A DNA stretch of 64,000 nucleotides from Lactarius indigo (Eukaryota; Basidiomycota; Agaricomycetes; Russulales; Russulaceae), in the NCBI GenBank assembly GCA_025766275.1, contig JAFKAC010000001.1:2728001-2792000 (forward strand), in the 5' to 3' direction. The position numbers were made by a program, and so were the translations under genes. The notes below the pieces were generated by a model. It saw only the letters and a program-made list of their open reading frames with translations. It did no database searches and was not told the DNA's origin. Position 1 is the first letter of the stretch. Every line of letters begins with the position of its first letter. Shown in pieces: positions 11,634 to 25,215 of the stretch.

Positions 11634-13292
11634 ATGGCCCTCAGGAGAAGAACAGTACATGCTCTGCTATTCGTCCTCGGCTTATTCCTCCTGGGCACCA
11701 TCCTAGTACTTTCTTCAGTATCTTACTATCTCTCAATACCCGACCTTGCATACATCACAGAGGAAGAACTCAACTCCCCTCTCGACTCACCATCCCAAAA
11801 CTCTACTCAACATCGTAGGCCTGAACGCATCCCAAAGATCATTCACCAGACTTGGAAGTCCGAGACTCTTCCAGATAAATGGAAAGCCGTCTCCGAAGAA
11901 TGTCGTTCTATGATGCCAGACTAGTTCGTTACTTTCATCGTCTCTCCAAGTCTCGATGTTTACGTTCCCTCGTTCGTTATAGCGAATATATGCTGTGGAC
12001 AGATGCGAGCTCTCGCGAATTCATTGCGCAACATTATCATTGGTTTCTCGATACGTTTGATTCTTACCCTTATCCTATCCAACGGGCGGATGCGATTCGC
12101 TACTTTGTCCTCCATCACTATGGCGGTGTCTACATGGACCTCGACATAGGCTGCCTTCGTCGACTAGACCCTCTCCTCGTCTTTCCCGTCATCTTACCTC
12201 GCACCATCCCCGTCGGTGTCTCTAATGATCTCATGTTCGCCTGAAAAAGAGCATCCGTTCATGGCTCAAACTATTCACAATTTGGTCACCTTTGATCATA
12301 ATTGGATTCTCAACTACCCCACAGTCATGTTTTCCACCGGTCCCATGTTTCTTTCTGCCCAGTACGGACTCTACACCTCTTCCCAGCCTCCAACCCCGGA
12401 TTTCCCTGGTGGCGAGGTTCGCATTCTTCCAAAGTCCCTTTATGGAAAGAACGCAAAGCCAGAGGAAGCGCCACATTCTTTCTTTTCCCATTTCTATGGT
12501 AGCAGTTGGCATTCAGACGACGCTGCTTTCATCGGCTTTTTGGGCAAGTGGGGCAAGGCTTTACTCTGGGTTGGGCTGGTCATATTAGTGGTCAGCTTGG
12601 TCAGACTTGGGTATAGCAGCTCCAAGCAACGGCATTATGGCTTTAGAAGCGTCGGTGGTTACGACGTCCTCCTTCCTCGCTGGGTGGAGCGCAACGGTCG
12701 CTGGCACTTAGACATGGGTTGGCTCTCACTTCCTGGTCGTGCATCACCGTCCACATCGTCTAATCCCCATAGTGACATGTTATCGGACGAGGAAGATGTC
12801 CAACTTCTTCCCCTTTCCATTGATATGCAGCCTTCATCACCGGTTTCGGACAGCTCCCAAACAGACGACGATGATCCAGTCCACCCTGAAAATGGTGTCA
12901 TACGGCGCATAGGTCAACGTTTCGCATCGTTCTTCGGATCCCCACAATCGACACGCCGAGGTCGTCGGCGTCGAGGCGTGATGTTTTTCCTCCCAGCTTT
13001 CAGCGCGTCATCGGGTGGTATTGCGCTCACCGGTGACGATACCACAGTTCCCCCACTCACTCCCTCGCGACCATCACAGCGCCCATTATATCGGCCTGAT
13101 AAATATCCACCACTTGCTGATCCTGAGGCCGACGGCAGCTCTCCCGGGCAGTCTTCTTCTGCAGGGAGATCGGCAGGTTCCAGTCTTCCCTCATATAATG
13201 ATGTGGTTGTTGCGGGACCGTTCCGCACTTCTGCTGGCAGTGCCGATGCTAGCGGTACAAGGAGACCACACTCGAACTCCAGGCTGTCATAG
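11634..13292 (+). CDS. GT32 mannosyltransferase for inositol phosphoceramide (Sur1/Csh1-like), frame-interrupted
   Basis: Exons 11634-11923 and 11983-13292. The family adds mannose to inositol phosphoceramide in the Golgi. An N-terminal signal anchor (LLFVLGLFLLGTILVLSSV) is followed by the GT32 core: PKIIHQTWKS, RADAIRYFVLHHYGGVYMDLDIGC (DxD motif) and GVSNDLMFA. A second membrane segment lies near residue 300 (ALLWVGLVILVVSLV), then a Ser-rich cytosolic tail. The frame breaks at 12242: after LMFA the codon is TGA, and dropping one base (GCC-T-GAA) resumes with EKEHPFMAQTIHNLVTFDHNW, the expected continuation. Total coding length is 3n+1, so it is a single +1 event. Unless the sequence is wrong here, the protein would end after about 190 aa and lose its second half. 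Confidence 0.85.
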
Positions 13293-13640
13293 CCTAGGTC
13301 ATCATCATGTGGACCGCGGCAACGCATGCTCTATCTATCTATCTATACCTCTGAGAACCGCTTCCGTGACCTCTTGGTAATTTATAGACACCCGCTCGTG
13401 CTTCCTTTGCACGCCCAACATACCACTTTTATTCGTGTTGCTATATGTGGATAATGTCTTTTTCACATTCCGTGCCAACAAACCAGACCAGTTTTCTGCT
13501 TTCCAGTCTGCCTTATCCAGCCCAGGACGGAATTCTTATAGGGATTTTAATAGAAGGGCCCATCCATGTTGTTTACTGAGCTCCAATAAAGTACGATTAC
13601 ACTGCTGTGATACCCATGTCGAAAGTTACCTCCAAACAAT
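13293..13640. other. Convergent intergenic region with a CTAT microsatellite
   Basis: 348 bp between the stops of the GT32 gene and the MFS transporter. It holds a short (CTAT)4 tract at about 13331-13346. Nothing else recognised. Confidence 0.5.
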
Positions 13641-15594
13641 TCAAGCTGCTTTTACGGTCGTTCTACGCGCAATCTTTTGCATAAGGGCGGAGAGTCCAGC
13701 CATGGTAACCGCACCGATTGCGTACGTGACAGAGGGCCCGAAAGTCCAGTAAGACGCACATGCTGAATCAACCAACCATCAGCACGACTGACAAAGGAAT
13801 GGTGGTGCCCATAAGCATGTTTACCAAATAGTGGTCCGATGGCCCGTCCGAGTTGTCCAGACGAACGGAAGCGCCCGAGTGCCTGGCCCTTCGCAAGTTC
13901 CGGACGTTGGACCGCTCTCGGTGGTGGTGTACTTCCATTGCCCGTCGTCTCCGCAGCGATATCCGGTGCCTCGTCGCATTGCAATGACGCATGCGCCGTC
14001 AGCGCATTCACGACGGTCGCGGAAGTAAACGCCATGCAAATTGCGGCGATCTGCAAGAGCCGGAACGCCAGGCCGGGTTGCGAGAGGGTGAACTGGGGAA
14101 GTAGGGAGAGTGCGACGAGCGCGAGGGCACAGCTGGACATGCCCCGACGAGCCATCTTGAGCTCCCCGACTCGTGTGAGTGCGCGCCGCACGTAGCCGCC
14201 TTGTATGACTGCGGACACTATGCCTATGCTGCCGATCAACTTGCCGTTTTGTGCATTGCTCCAGTCGAACACTGTCGTGACGCGCGCGCCCAACAAGAGA
14301 TAAAGTCAGGGCTTAGGTTGAACCCCAATCAAGTGAGAATTTACGTACGGTCGAACGTCAGAAAGGTGAGGGTAAACTCGACTCCAGAAAAGATGCCGAG
14401 AAAGAGGAAATGGAGCAGACGGAGAGACCTGAGCGTCCTGAGTCGCTGCTCGGCGGAACGCACCGGGGTCGCCCCTTCGTCCTTCTTCGTGTGCACACCA
14501 TTAGTGCCGTTTGTCTTGAAGTCGGCCGAGTGTTCGTCGGTCTTTTTTGAGCTCTGTATGGTAGGCTTCTTGCCACGGGTCTCAGGCAACGCGACCGCCA
14601 GGAACGCGGTCTCGGCCACGAGAAGTACTAGCGTAAGGATCGCAGGAGCAGGCATAGACATTGAGTTCCGTGTCAAGGAGGTACTGTCCGAGTGCAACAG
14701 GTCGAGAAGCAAAGTAGGCCCCGATAGGTGGCCCGATGCAAAAGCAGATGGCGAAGGCGATGCCCACATGGGCGAGAGCCTTGGCGCGGTTGGCCGGCGT
14801 GGTGATGTCAGAAAGGATCGCGCTTCTCGGACTGAGCGCCAGGATCGTGGACGTGTGCACATGTGAATATCACGTACATTGCCAATTGGACATTGCCCTC
14901 ACTTAGCCCCCCGATAACACGCGAAAGCATATACGACGCGAATGTGGTGCTCTTTATCCATCTGTGTGAAGAAAAGTCAGTGTAGCTCGGCGCATTGAAA
15001 GGTGCTCGTGCACGCACACAAGGGCGGAAAGTATATTGCCGACCATAGAGAACAGAAGAATTTTTTTGCGTCCGTATTTGTCGGAGAGAGATCCTATGTA
15101 TGGAGATACGATGAATTGGAGTGTCCTGAAAGACAAATTCAGCTGGGTTGCGTCGAATTCGCCTGTTCTACCACTGCTCACGAGAATACGGAACCCATGA
15201 GTCCACCTTTGTTGCTTTGTGTCAGCTCCCATATCGAGAGCAAAACTACAAACAAGCGTACCGAGAAGGACGATATCCCATCTCTGCGTGTTGTTAGATG
15301 GGCTGTAAAACCATCCACGAATTGCGGAAACCGCCCATAATGTCCGGGATAAAAACCCATGGGGATCCGATGATTCTCTCTAAGTATTGGTTGAGGTTGA
15401 GGAAACACGCTGGGCGGGGAAACTGGCATACCTGGGTGTACCATTCGATGATGCGTGGAAAGAGCGGAAGCGGAATTGTGAATGCTACACGCTCGCGTCG
15501 GACTCCGGAGTGACAAACAAGGCTGTCAATGGGGGCACTCACCGAAGAGATCCAGGACCAGGGAAAGAAACACTACGTTTTCAACTTTGCCCAT
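13641..15594 (-). CDS. Major facilitator superfamily transporter (TetA/MFSD10-like), frame-interrupted
   Basis: Nine exons on the minus strand: 15543-15594, 15432-15484, 15262-15379, 15182-15206, 15018-15125, 14878-14961, 14349-14822, 13825-14271 and 13641-13762. About 458 aa after removing one base. Signatures: LFPRIIEWYTQ, then FIVSPYIGSLSDKYGRKKILL (the MFS loop 2-3 motif G..SD..GRK), SRVIGGLSEGNVQLA, SDITTPANRAKALAHVGIAFAICFCIGP and the C-terminal YWTFGPSVTYAIGA helix. Likely drug:H+ antiporter-type, plasma or vacuolar membrane, substrate unknown. Within exon 7 the frame shifts after TELNVYA; dropping the base at 14650 (minus strand GCC-T-GCT) resumes as APAILTLVLLVAETAFL. The exon-sum is 3n+1, supporting one +1 event. 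Confidence 0.82.
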
Positions 15595-15921
15595 GGTTCC
15601 GTAGCTTGGGTGTGGTTGGCTTTCAAGTTGTTATTGGGTGGCTGTACAACTTGATTGGCGTTTGATCTGTTTCACTCAAGGTCGACCAGCGCGCTTTGTG
15701 ATTGTTATTGTCGCGTTTTTATACATCTAAAGATGGTCGCAGTGGGAGGGCGAAGGCGTCATACAGCAATCGTGGCCCAATGGCAGACTGTTCATTGCCC
15801 TATGGCGATTGTCCACGAGGACCACGACAGCGTTTCTCTCACGAATGCTTTTCACCCAACACCAATAGTCCCACGAGTCATTAGAGGCGTGTGATAGTAA
15901 CGAATAATCATCGTGCCTATG
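15595..15921. other. Intergenic, promoter of the MFS gene
   Basis: 327 bp between the MFS start codon and the PUS7 stop, so it should hold the MFS promoter and the PUS7 3' UTR. No motif stands out. Confidence 0.4.
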
Positions 15922-18919
15922 CTATGTAGCAACCTCCATCATCGAGAGGTCGTCGCCATCGACGCCTTTGAATCGCTGGTCCTCCGATACTTGAGTCAGG
16001 CCACTCTGGAAATGCGAACTCGTGTTGGTTTTGGTCACCTCCCGCAACGCCATCGTCGCGTATGCAGCAGTCCCTAGAATGAGTTGAATCTGGAGGGCAA
16101 GGAACCGACCATCGGGCGTGGGTGCGGGGGCGTCATATCCTAGCAGCTGATCCTCGTCCGACTGCGCCAACGGAACATCTGGGTCCGTGTATCGCAGCAC
16201 TGACCACGATAGCTCCTTTGGCAGATGCAAAATATTGCGGTATGAGCCACCAAGAGTGTATTCCCTGCAGTCATATGGCCATGAAAGGCTATGTCGTTGA
16301 GAATGCACTAGACTCACTTTTGTCGTCGTTGGAAGTTGTCAGGATCTAACCCATCCTGGATGAGATACTCTCTGTACTTCTGACCCAACGCGCCTCCAGG
16401 AAATGCGACGTCATTGCCTGGTAATGGCATGACAACATCGAATATTGAGTACTTGTCCACGTCCTCCTCGGTAAGAGTTCTCACGCGTGGTGGTTGCCAC
16501 GGTTTTTTGTCGTTCTTGTGGCTCGTGGAAGGCTCTTCTGTGGTGAAGCCCACGGGTAAGATAAGGAAGCGCTCCGGGGTGACCACGGACCTACATCCGC
16601 ACCAGATTGCATGGTGGCGGATTCGCCGTCCTCGACGTCCACCTCAGTCTGTCCTGCCGTCCCAGCCTCCAGGACTAAGTCACCCGGAACGGGTCTATCT
16701 GCACCCCAAGTCTTGATGCGCTCGGAGACGATTGCATTCCACACATACGACTGGTAGGCGTGGACATACATCAACCTCAGGTTCCTAGGAATCTGTCGGT
16801 CAGAGTATTTCGGATAAGTGCTCTGGCGACTATGGTAAGTCACTGCACTCGCCGTTGACAAAGCCCCAAGGGCGTTGCGTGTCTCCCCGTGTTGTTTCTT
16901 GTAGCTCTCCAGTATACACCTCTCTGCTACGACCCTTCGGGGAAGGAGCGTAAGAGCTCTGTCGAGATCGCCATCGTCCAGCCACGCGCGTCGAGCAGCG
17001 AGCACGTCCGGATGCTCACCGGGGCGGGGTCGAAGAATCAAAGAAACAGCAAGATGCCAATCGGATTTGAGTAGAGCGAGCCCGATGGAATGTGTAGGAA
17101 TAGCAGCAGTACCAAAACGCTGCATACCTGGATGGACAGTCAAATGGGTGTTCTCATGCGCGATTGCAACCGATGGATTACCATAGTAGTTGATGAAACC
17201 GCGCTCTTTGACAGAATTCATGACCTTGTCAAGCTCTTCAACGGAATCAACCTGCACACTTCTGCATGTCGATGAGATAAAATTTGTCTCTACATTGAAC
17301 AAATACTCACCTTAAAGTGATCACGAAGGCATTTCCCTTCAGCATTCCAAGCTCAAGCGCGGCCTTTCGATAGACAAAATCTGCCTGTCCTGACCCCGCG
17401 CTCCCCTCTGTTGCGACCCGCATCGTCCGCGCTCTGACGCGTAGGCACACCGTTAGCAAGTTTCCAGACGTCCTCTACTGTCTTGGTACCACGACGTAGA
17501 GCGACGCGTTGTATAGTCACTCCACGCTTATCCTTGGTGCCGGCAGTTGAGAGATCTTTCGCTGGGACATGCAGAGTACGAGCCTAAGTATTGTAAAGCG
17601 TCCTGCGTGTCTCGGTTTGTTTTCTGAAGTGTGAAGTGGATATATGGAGGATAGGTCCCTCGTGGGGCGCGCTCGGTACGTGTCCCTGCATATGCCCGTA
17701 TTAGAGCATCGTTTGGAAAGGAATAGTGTTAGTTACCCCCTCTTCCGTTCCCTCCTCCATTGCCTCGCCTGGCCCAGCGTACGACGATTCGTGAACCATC
17801 GCCGCTATTTGTGGGCTCACTCATGTCCGTTTCGCTGTCCAGTTTTCCACTAAATAGCTCTCGTACGGTCTGATGAAAGCTAGTGCGCGTCTGCTTTGAG
17901 ACGATGGGCTGTAATCCGAAACGCTTTTCGAATGAGATATGCCAACATTTGGGAATGGACGCACATCAGAGATCACCTTTCGGTGATCTTCGACCACTGG
18001 CCTCCCTCCGCGCCTGCCTCCTCGACCACCCCTGCCACCGCGATCTCTTCTCCCGCCTCCCCTCTTAGCTTCATCTTGTCTTCTCGTATTCGTATCGGCG
18101 TCCTCCCCGACAGCCCCCGAATCACAGATACTGCTATCGTTGGTTTTGGAGGCCAGTCTTCCGGCCCAACCTGCGTCACTCACGAACGGCGGATTGGGTC
18201 CTTCTAAAAACATTTTTTTGATGCCTTCGATTTGTTCCGCGGACAAAAATGGGGCGAGTCGTGTCGTGAACAAGTCCGGCCACGGCACTCCAGGCGCATG
18301 AGAGGAAGCTGGCTCAGTACTGTCTCCGTGGGCTGCATCAAGTGTTTCGACCAGTGGGTTAGCACTAGAGTCTGTAGCGGCGTGCTCTATAGCAGCAGAG
18401 ACTTCCTTCGGCAAAGGAACATCTACGTCGACCTCGATTGGTGTTCCTTCCGCATCCTTCACCTTTTTCGCGGGAGGCTCAGGGATTCCAATAGATTTGA
18501 TGTGAATGACATTGTTGTCTTGATCTACTTCGTAGACCAAAAAGTCGGTGAACCTTTGAACAAGTCAACGAGTTTTTTTAAATGTGTACAACATGTGGGG
18601 CGTACCTTTGTTTAATGATGCCGCCGATTTTTGGGGCGTCCTTCGCGACGTACTCCGAAATACCCACGTCAGACTCCATCAGACGAATGATCGCGCCATT
18701 TTCGTCCTGGAGTGGGGGGGCTATTCCGAGCAGAGAATGGCTCGGTGGAAGGATATTGGCTCCCAGTTCATTCGGTACAGCAGTAGCTGGTGATATCACA
18801 GACGAAGCCGGAGGAGTAGCGGCTTGGATATTTGTTTCCGCTGCAGTGTCATCTATTTTGATCCTCTTTAACGGCGGTGCCTCCGCCGTGTTGTCCAAAG
18901 GCTCGTGCGATGGCATCAT
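15922..18919 (-). CDS. PUS7: tRNA pseudouridine synthase, TruD family, frame-interrupted
   Basis: Eight exons on the minus strand: 18606-18919, 17965-18553, 17737-17908, 17311-17685, 17182-17261, 16591-17127, 16318-16537 and 15922-16264. Pus7 makes pseudouridine in tRNA, U2 snRNA and mRNA. Seen in order: a basic, disordered N-terminus with nuclear-signal-like PPLKRIKID, an RGG-rich insert, [31 protein letters not shown], the catalytic GTKDKRGV loop (the Asp attacks uracil), [42 protein letters not shown] and a VMPLPG end. Exon 4 has two +1 interruptions: one between DALQYL and VPAKDL (candidate extra base 17573, CTG) and one before [12 protein letters not shown] (17382, minus strand GGC-A-GAT). 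Its length fits the flanking phases only with both removed. Confidence 0.85.
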
Positions 18920-18977
18920 TGAAGAAAGCGCGACGGACCGGGGCCGCGAACTCCCATCTCTCGAACTCGCGCCGAGG
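18920..18977. promoter_or_regulatory. 58-bp divergent promoter PUS7/URA3
   Basis: Only 58 bp separate the PUS7 start codon (minus) from the URA3 start codon (plus). Both core promoters and both 5' leaders cannot fit in it, so transcription of each gene probably starts within, or overlaps, the coding start of the other, or one start codon is misplaced. Confidence 0.55.
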
Positions 18978-19935
18978 ATGCCAACCTACCGCAGAACATA
19001 CGCCAACCGCGCAAAACAGCACGTAAATCCGGCTGCCAAGAGTCTCCTGGAAACGATCGAGAGGAAGCAGTCGAACCTATGCGTCAGCGTCGATGTAACT
19101 TCTTCCAACGACTTTCTGTCCATCATCGACACCGTCGGTCCGTATGTCTCTCTCATTAAGGCAAGTATCGACTGGCAGTACGTGATAATGTACAAGAGAT
19201 CTCTGATAATCCTGAAGCTAGACACACGTCGATATCATCGAGGACTTTGAGCCATCGCTCATCCTTCGGTTACAGGAGCTCAGCGCTAAACACGATTTCT
19301 TGATTTTCGAAGATCGCAAGTTTGCGGATATCGGTGAGTCATGACATCGTCGGCCAGTACGCGGTACAGCTCGACTCATGCGTAGAATCGCGACTTAAGG
19401 CAACACTGTCGCCTTACAGTACTCCTCTGGAGTGCACAAGATCGCGTCCTGGTCACACATTACCAACGCACATCCCGTACCTGGACCTTCCATAATCAAA
19501 GGATTGGCGGCCGTTGGCCTTCCTCTAGGCCGCGGCCTTCTGCTCCTTGCCGAGATGTCAACGGCAGGTGCTCTGGCGCGCGGCACGTACACCGAGGATG
19601 CGGTTCGGATGGCACGCGGTGCGCGGGATTTCGTCATCGGATTCATCGCCCAGCGCCGTATGGAAGGCGTTGGCCTCGCCGAGGGAGAAATGCAGGATGA
19701 AGCCGAAGATTTTTTGGTCTTATCGCCTGGTGTGGGATTAGACGCCACCGGTGACGGTATGGGCCAACAATATCGTACCCCTGAACAGGTCGTTTCGGAG
19801 AGTGGATGTGACATCATCATCGTTGGAAGAGGTATCTACGGTAAGCCCGGAAACGTGGACATCGGTGACGTCCAGAGGCAGGCAGAAAGGTACAGGAAAG
19901 CTGGGTGGGACGCATACCTCCGACGTCTGATCTGA
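18978..19935 (+). CDS. URA3: Orotidine 5'-phosphate decarboxylase
   Basis: Exons 18978-19160, 19222-19333 and 19400-19935 give 276 aa. The enzyme converts OMP to UMP, the last step of de novo pyrimidine synthesis, in the cytosol. Seen: [11 protein letters not shown] at strand 1, [10 protein letters not shown], the catalytic [13 protein letters not shown] tetrad motif, [46 protein letters not shown] and [11 protein letters not shown] with the phosphate-gripping Arg. Intron 1 (19161-19221) has a GC donor (gcaagt) with an AG acceptor; this is the only way to join LIK to THVDII in frame. Undisturbed frame otherwise. Confidence 0.96.
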
Positions 19936-20054
19936 TCGCATGAAAGACCACGATGTTATTATAACAGAATAAACAACAAGAATACATAAATTGGCATTAT
20001 TCGCGTACTCAATTGTGTGTAGTACTGTACAACCATTGCGGGACACCTGTGAAT

Positions 20055-21681
20055 TCAGGGAGCGTCATTAGCTTCTGCTCTTTTCCTTTCTTCTTCCTTG
20101 GCCTCCCTCTCTTCCGCTTCGACAACTTCGATGTCTAGCGGGAACGTCAAAATGGCAGCAATACCCGTGATCTGATTCAGTTCTGTCGGCACAACATTAA
20201 CACGGGCAGTTCATTAATGAATATGACACGCACGTTGCCCACTCTCATGCATACTGGAGAATATGAGGACCTCTCCTCGCTTCTCCCGCACACCCTCTAC
20301 GAGCGAAACATATCTCCTTCGGACCTCGGGGTCGCCCGCTCGAAAGAGCTCGTCAGAAATGAGTAGCGTACCAACGGCCCCCCTGTCGACTGCAAGAGCA
20401 ACGTGATCCGGCCCATACCACGCCCGCTGCTCATCAGAAGCGAGCATCTTGAAAAAACTGGAGAGAAAACATAGTATTCAGGAAGAGTGGCCTACTCCTG
20501 TCATCTATACTCTTACTTGTCGAGCATGATCCCTTCTCGGGCGAACTTGGTCTCTTTCAACTGGGCAACCACCTATGGGTGAGGTGAGTATGAGCGAGAT
20601 GCCCCGAGGGAGAATAGCGAGAGGAGCCAACTTCGGGGCTCTTCAAGACCTCTACTAGGCTGTGCACATGTGGGCTGTTCACATGCACGCGCATGAACTT
20701 CTGTCGCACACCCAGCAGCGCCTTATTTCCTGCCTTTGTCGCTTGCGCCATAATGTGATCAAACACAGCGTCGCGCACCCAGCCAGGGCTCGCAATGACG
20801 ATCGCACGGAGAGTAGGATTTGCGTATGGGATATGCCGGAGGAAGGACTGGTAGAGCGTATCGTAGAAGCGCGCGAGGCCCTTTTCGTGTGCGGTCGCAG
20901 AACCAGCACGCTTGCGTGGAACTGGAACGTCGATACGTTGCAGCACGACGGTCATGTGTTGGGAAAGCAGACAAAATGCGGCCGTGCCTGCATCCTAGGG
21001 TTCAGTTTGCGCCGGTGATTCAGATTCGAGGAAATGCACATCACCTTCACCACAGACGATGGCACCGACCTCCGCCCCGCGTCCAGGGAGCGACGCTTCG
21101 TTGAGCCGTTCGAGTGAAATGCTATCCCACTCCAACTTCTCGATCCGCACGTCGCGATTCGACTCTATGTCCAACGTATGGAACGCGCCCATCTTGACGT
21201 GATCGTTTTCCTCCACGACGCGTCCTGTGATCTGTAAAGACGCCGTTGCCTCGACGGGTGTTGACGTGGAGGTATCGCTGGCCCCTGTAGTTGGAGTAAC
21301 TGGCGGAGTGAAAGCGATGCGGGTCACTTGAAGGGTCAGGTTTGTGCGCACTCGGTGCGATTCCGATGACCCTGTCGCAGACACGTTTTGCACACGGCTT
21401 GGAAGCACTTGTGGTCAGCGACTAGCGAGAGTCTTTTACTCGGAAGACATACCGTATTGCTGGTGCGCGTACGTTGTCTCCCTAACTCTGTCTCTGAACC
21501 CTGAGCGGGGGAGTGGTACGAAGACGCTTTACCTCTTGAATGAGGTTATAGAGATGCCACATGTCCTCATCTTCCTCTGGACGTACTTTGATGTATCCCT
21601 GAACACTGCTCAAATTCAACCAATTTCTGTGATACAAAGACGTACTGAGCCTTTGACGATATGTTTACCAACGATCTTCAT
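20055..21681 (-). CDS. DOM34: Ribosome rescue factor Dom34/Pelota
   Basis: Eight exons on the minus strand: 21646-21681, 21533-21598, 21453-21481, 21045-21397, 20632-20987, 20517-20572, 20234-20457 and 20055-20182; 415 aa. Pelota with Hbs1 and Rli1 splits ribosomes stalled on mRNA (no-go and nonstop decay). The eRF1-like N domain starts [11 protein letters not shown] and has [17 protein letters not shown] and [13 protein letters not shown]; the central domain contains [23 protein letters not shown] and [15 protein letters not shown] residues; the C domain has [26 protein letters not shown], and it ends in an acidic/basic helix. As in Pelota, no GGQ motif is present. Frame is intact across all seven introns. 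Head-to-head with a phosducin-like gene. Confidence 0.93.
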
Positions 21682-21757
21682 CGTTGACTGAATTCAATCG
21701 TGGCCTTCCTTTTCTGGCTCGCATCGCCGCCACAGCTTTGCGACACGCCCCCAAACC
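21682..21757. promoter_or_regulatory. 76-bp divergent promoter DOM34/phosducin-like
   Basis: 76 bp between the two start codons on opposite strands. It must contain, or strongly overlap with, both 5' leaders. I see no TATA box; expression may be coupled. Confidence 0.5.
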
Positions 21758-22794
21758 ATGTCTACCTCCAACGACGAACACGTGCGGTAAGCCCGCGTCG
21801 TTTTGCGAGTCCGTCACGAATCTAACCTTTCTCTCGATAGTTCTCAGAACGCAAAGATTGCGCATCTCACCTCTCAACTCATCGCGTCTTCCTCTGCTTC
21901 ATCGTCACGTTTAGATCAAGATGCCTCTGATGAGGACGAGCTGTTCGCAGAGCTCGAGGCGGAAATCGAGAATGATGACGGTCCTCTTCGAGAACAAGGT
22001 CTCAAAGAGCTGCAGCGCGAGTACAACAACCTTTGTACCCGCCTTGCAGATTCGCGGATGGCTGACAACGCTAACGCAGAATGGAACGCATGAAGCAAAT
22101 GCGGGAAGAAATGCACGGAAAGTACTCCGAGTTGACCGATGAGAAGGAGGTGATACGGACGAGTGCGTGAGTTGTCTCACCAATTGGGCCCCGAAAATTG
22201 TGAGAATAACAACCGGCGGCAATACGACAGGTCTGAACCGTTATGCATAATCCATTTTTACCACAACAACTTCCGCCGTTGTGCGATTATGGACAAGCAC
22301 CTCGCTGTGCGTTGTTTTCTCTCTCCGTCCATTATTCCGGTTCTGATCTTGCGGTTCAGACACTTGCCCCAAAATATTTTAACACGAGGTTCCTGCGTGT
22401 GTTCGTAGAAAAAGTCCCATTCCTCGTAGAAAAGCTGGGCATCAAGGTCCTACCCTGTGTTATCTGTTTTATCAAGGGCGTTACGAAAGACAGGTAGGTA
22501 GAGTAGTCGGTTCTTGTCCCTCCGCTCTAACTTTGTGAACAGAATTATTGGCTTCGAGGAACTTGGTAATGTGGACAGCTTTAGCACCGCAACCCTTGAG
22601 CTCCGGCTTCTACACACAGGTCAGATTCTCGCATACTGTCTAAATACGCGACTCAAATACGCGACTCTAAAGGTGTCATCCAAAAAGATTCAAATACCAC
22701 TTCGGTTGTCAAACATGCACGAGCTGTGGTGTCTAGTGGAAGCCGCCTACGTCAGGACCCCCATGATGACGAGGATGACGATTTTGACCTTTGA
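21758..22794 (+). CDS. PLP1: Phosducin-like thioredoxin-fold protein (Plp1/TXNDC9)
   Basis: Exons 21758-21786, 21841-22020, 22080-22166, 22231-22306, 22360-22493, 22543-22619 and 22673-22794 give 234 aa. These proteins assist the CCT chaperonin, notably in tubulin and actin folding. Seen: an acidic helical N-terminus (DEDELFAELEAEIEND), a coiled RMKQMREEMHGKYSEL segment, then the thioredoxin fold CIIHFYHNNFRRCAIMDKHL..LAPKYFNTRFLRVFVEKVPFLVEKL..LPCVICFIKGVTKDRIIGFEELG. The active-site CxxC of true thioredoxins is absent, as expected for TXNDC9. The tail is acidic (DDEDDDFDL). Frame intact. Converges on the carboxylesterase with 59 bp between stops. Confidence 0.9.
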
Positions 22795-22853
22795 GAGTAA
22801 TATACGTACATCTCACTTTACCACGACGTGGACAATCTGGTTTGGTTGCTTGG

Positions 22854-25040
<2,187 letters not shown>

Positions 25041-25215
25041 CTTGCTGGTGGTTTGGAGGAATATGCCTCCGCATTCGGTCCGCGATCGGTCTGCGTCGAT
25101 CTCAATCACGTGGGGTAAAGATCGACAACTTGAAATCGACACCAACCCACCCAATGACGTAGTCGGTAGAACTTAGTACAAATGGCGGGCTCCTCGTCTT
25201 GAATTCTTCATCATC

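Noticed and set aside
17330..17350. A possible missing base in PUS7 exon 4 (GGAATGCT/AAGGG)
   Set aside because: It was a counting error on my side; an open frame with a fixed start at 17302 shows that the C is present, so the exon has only +1 events.
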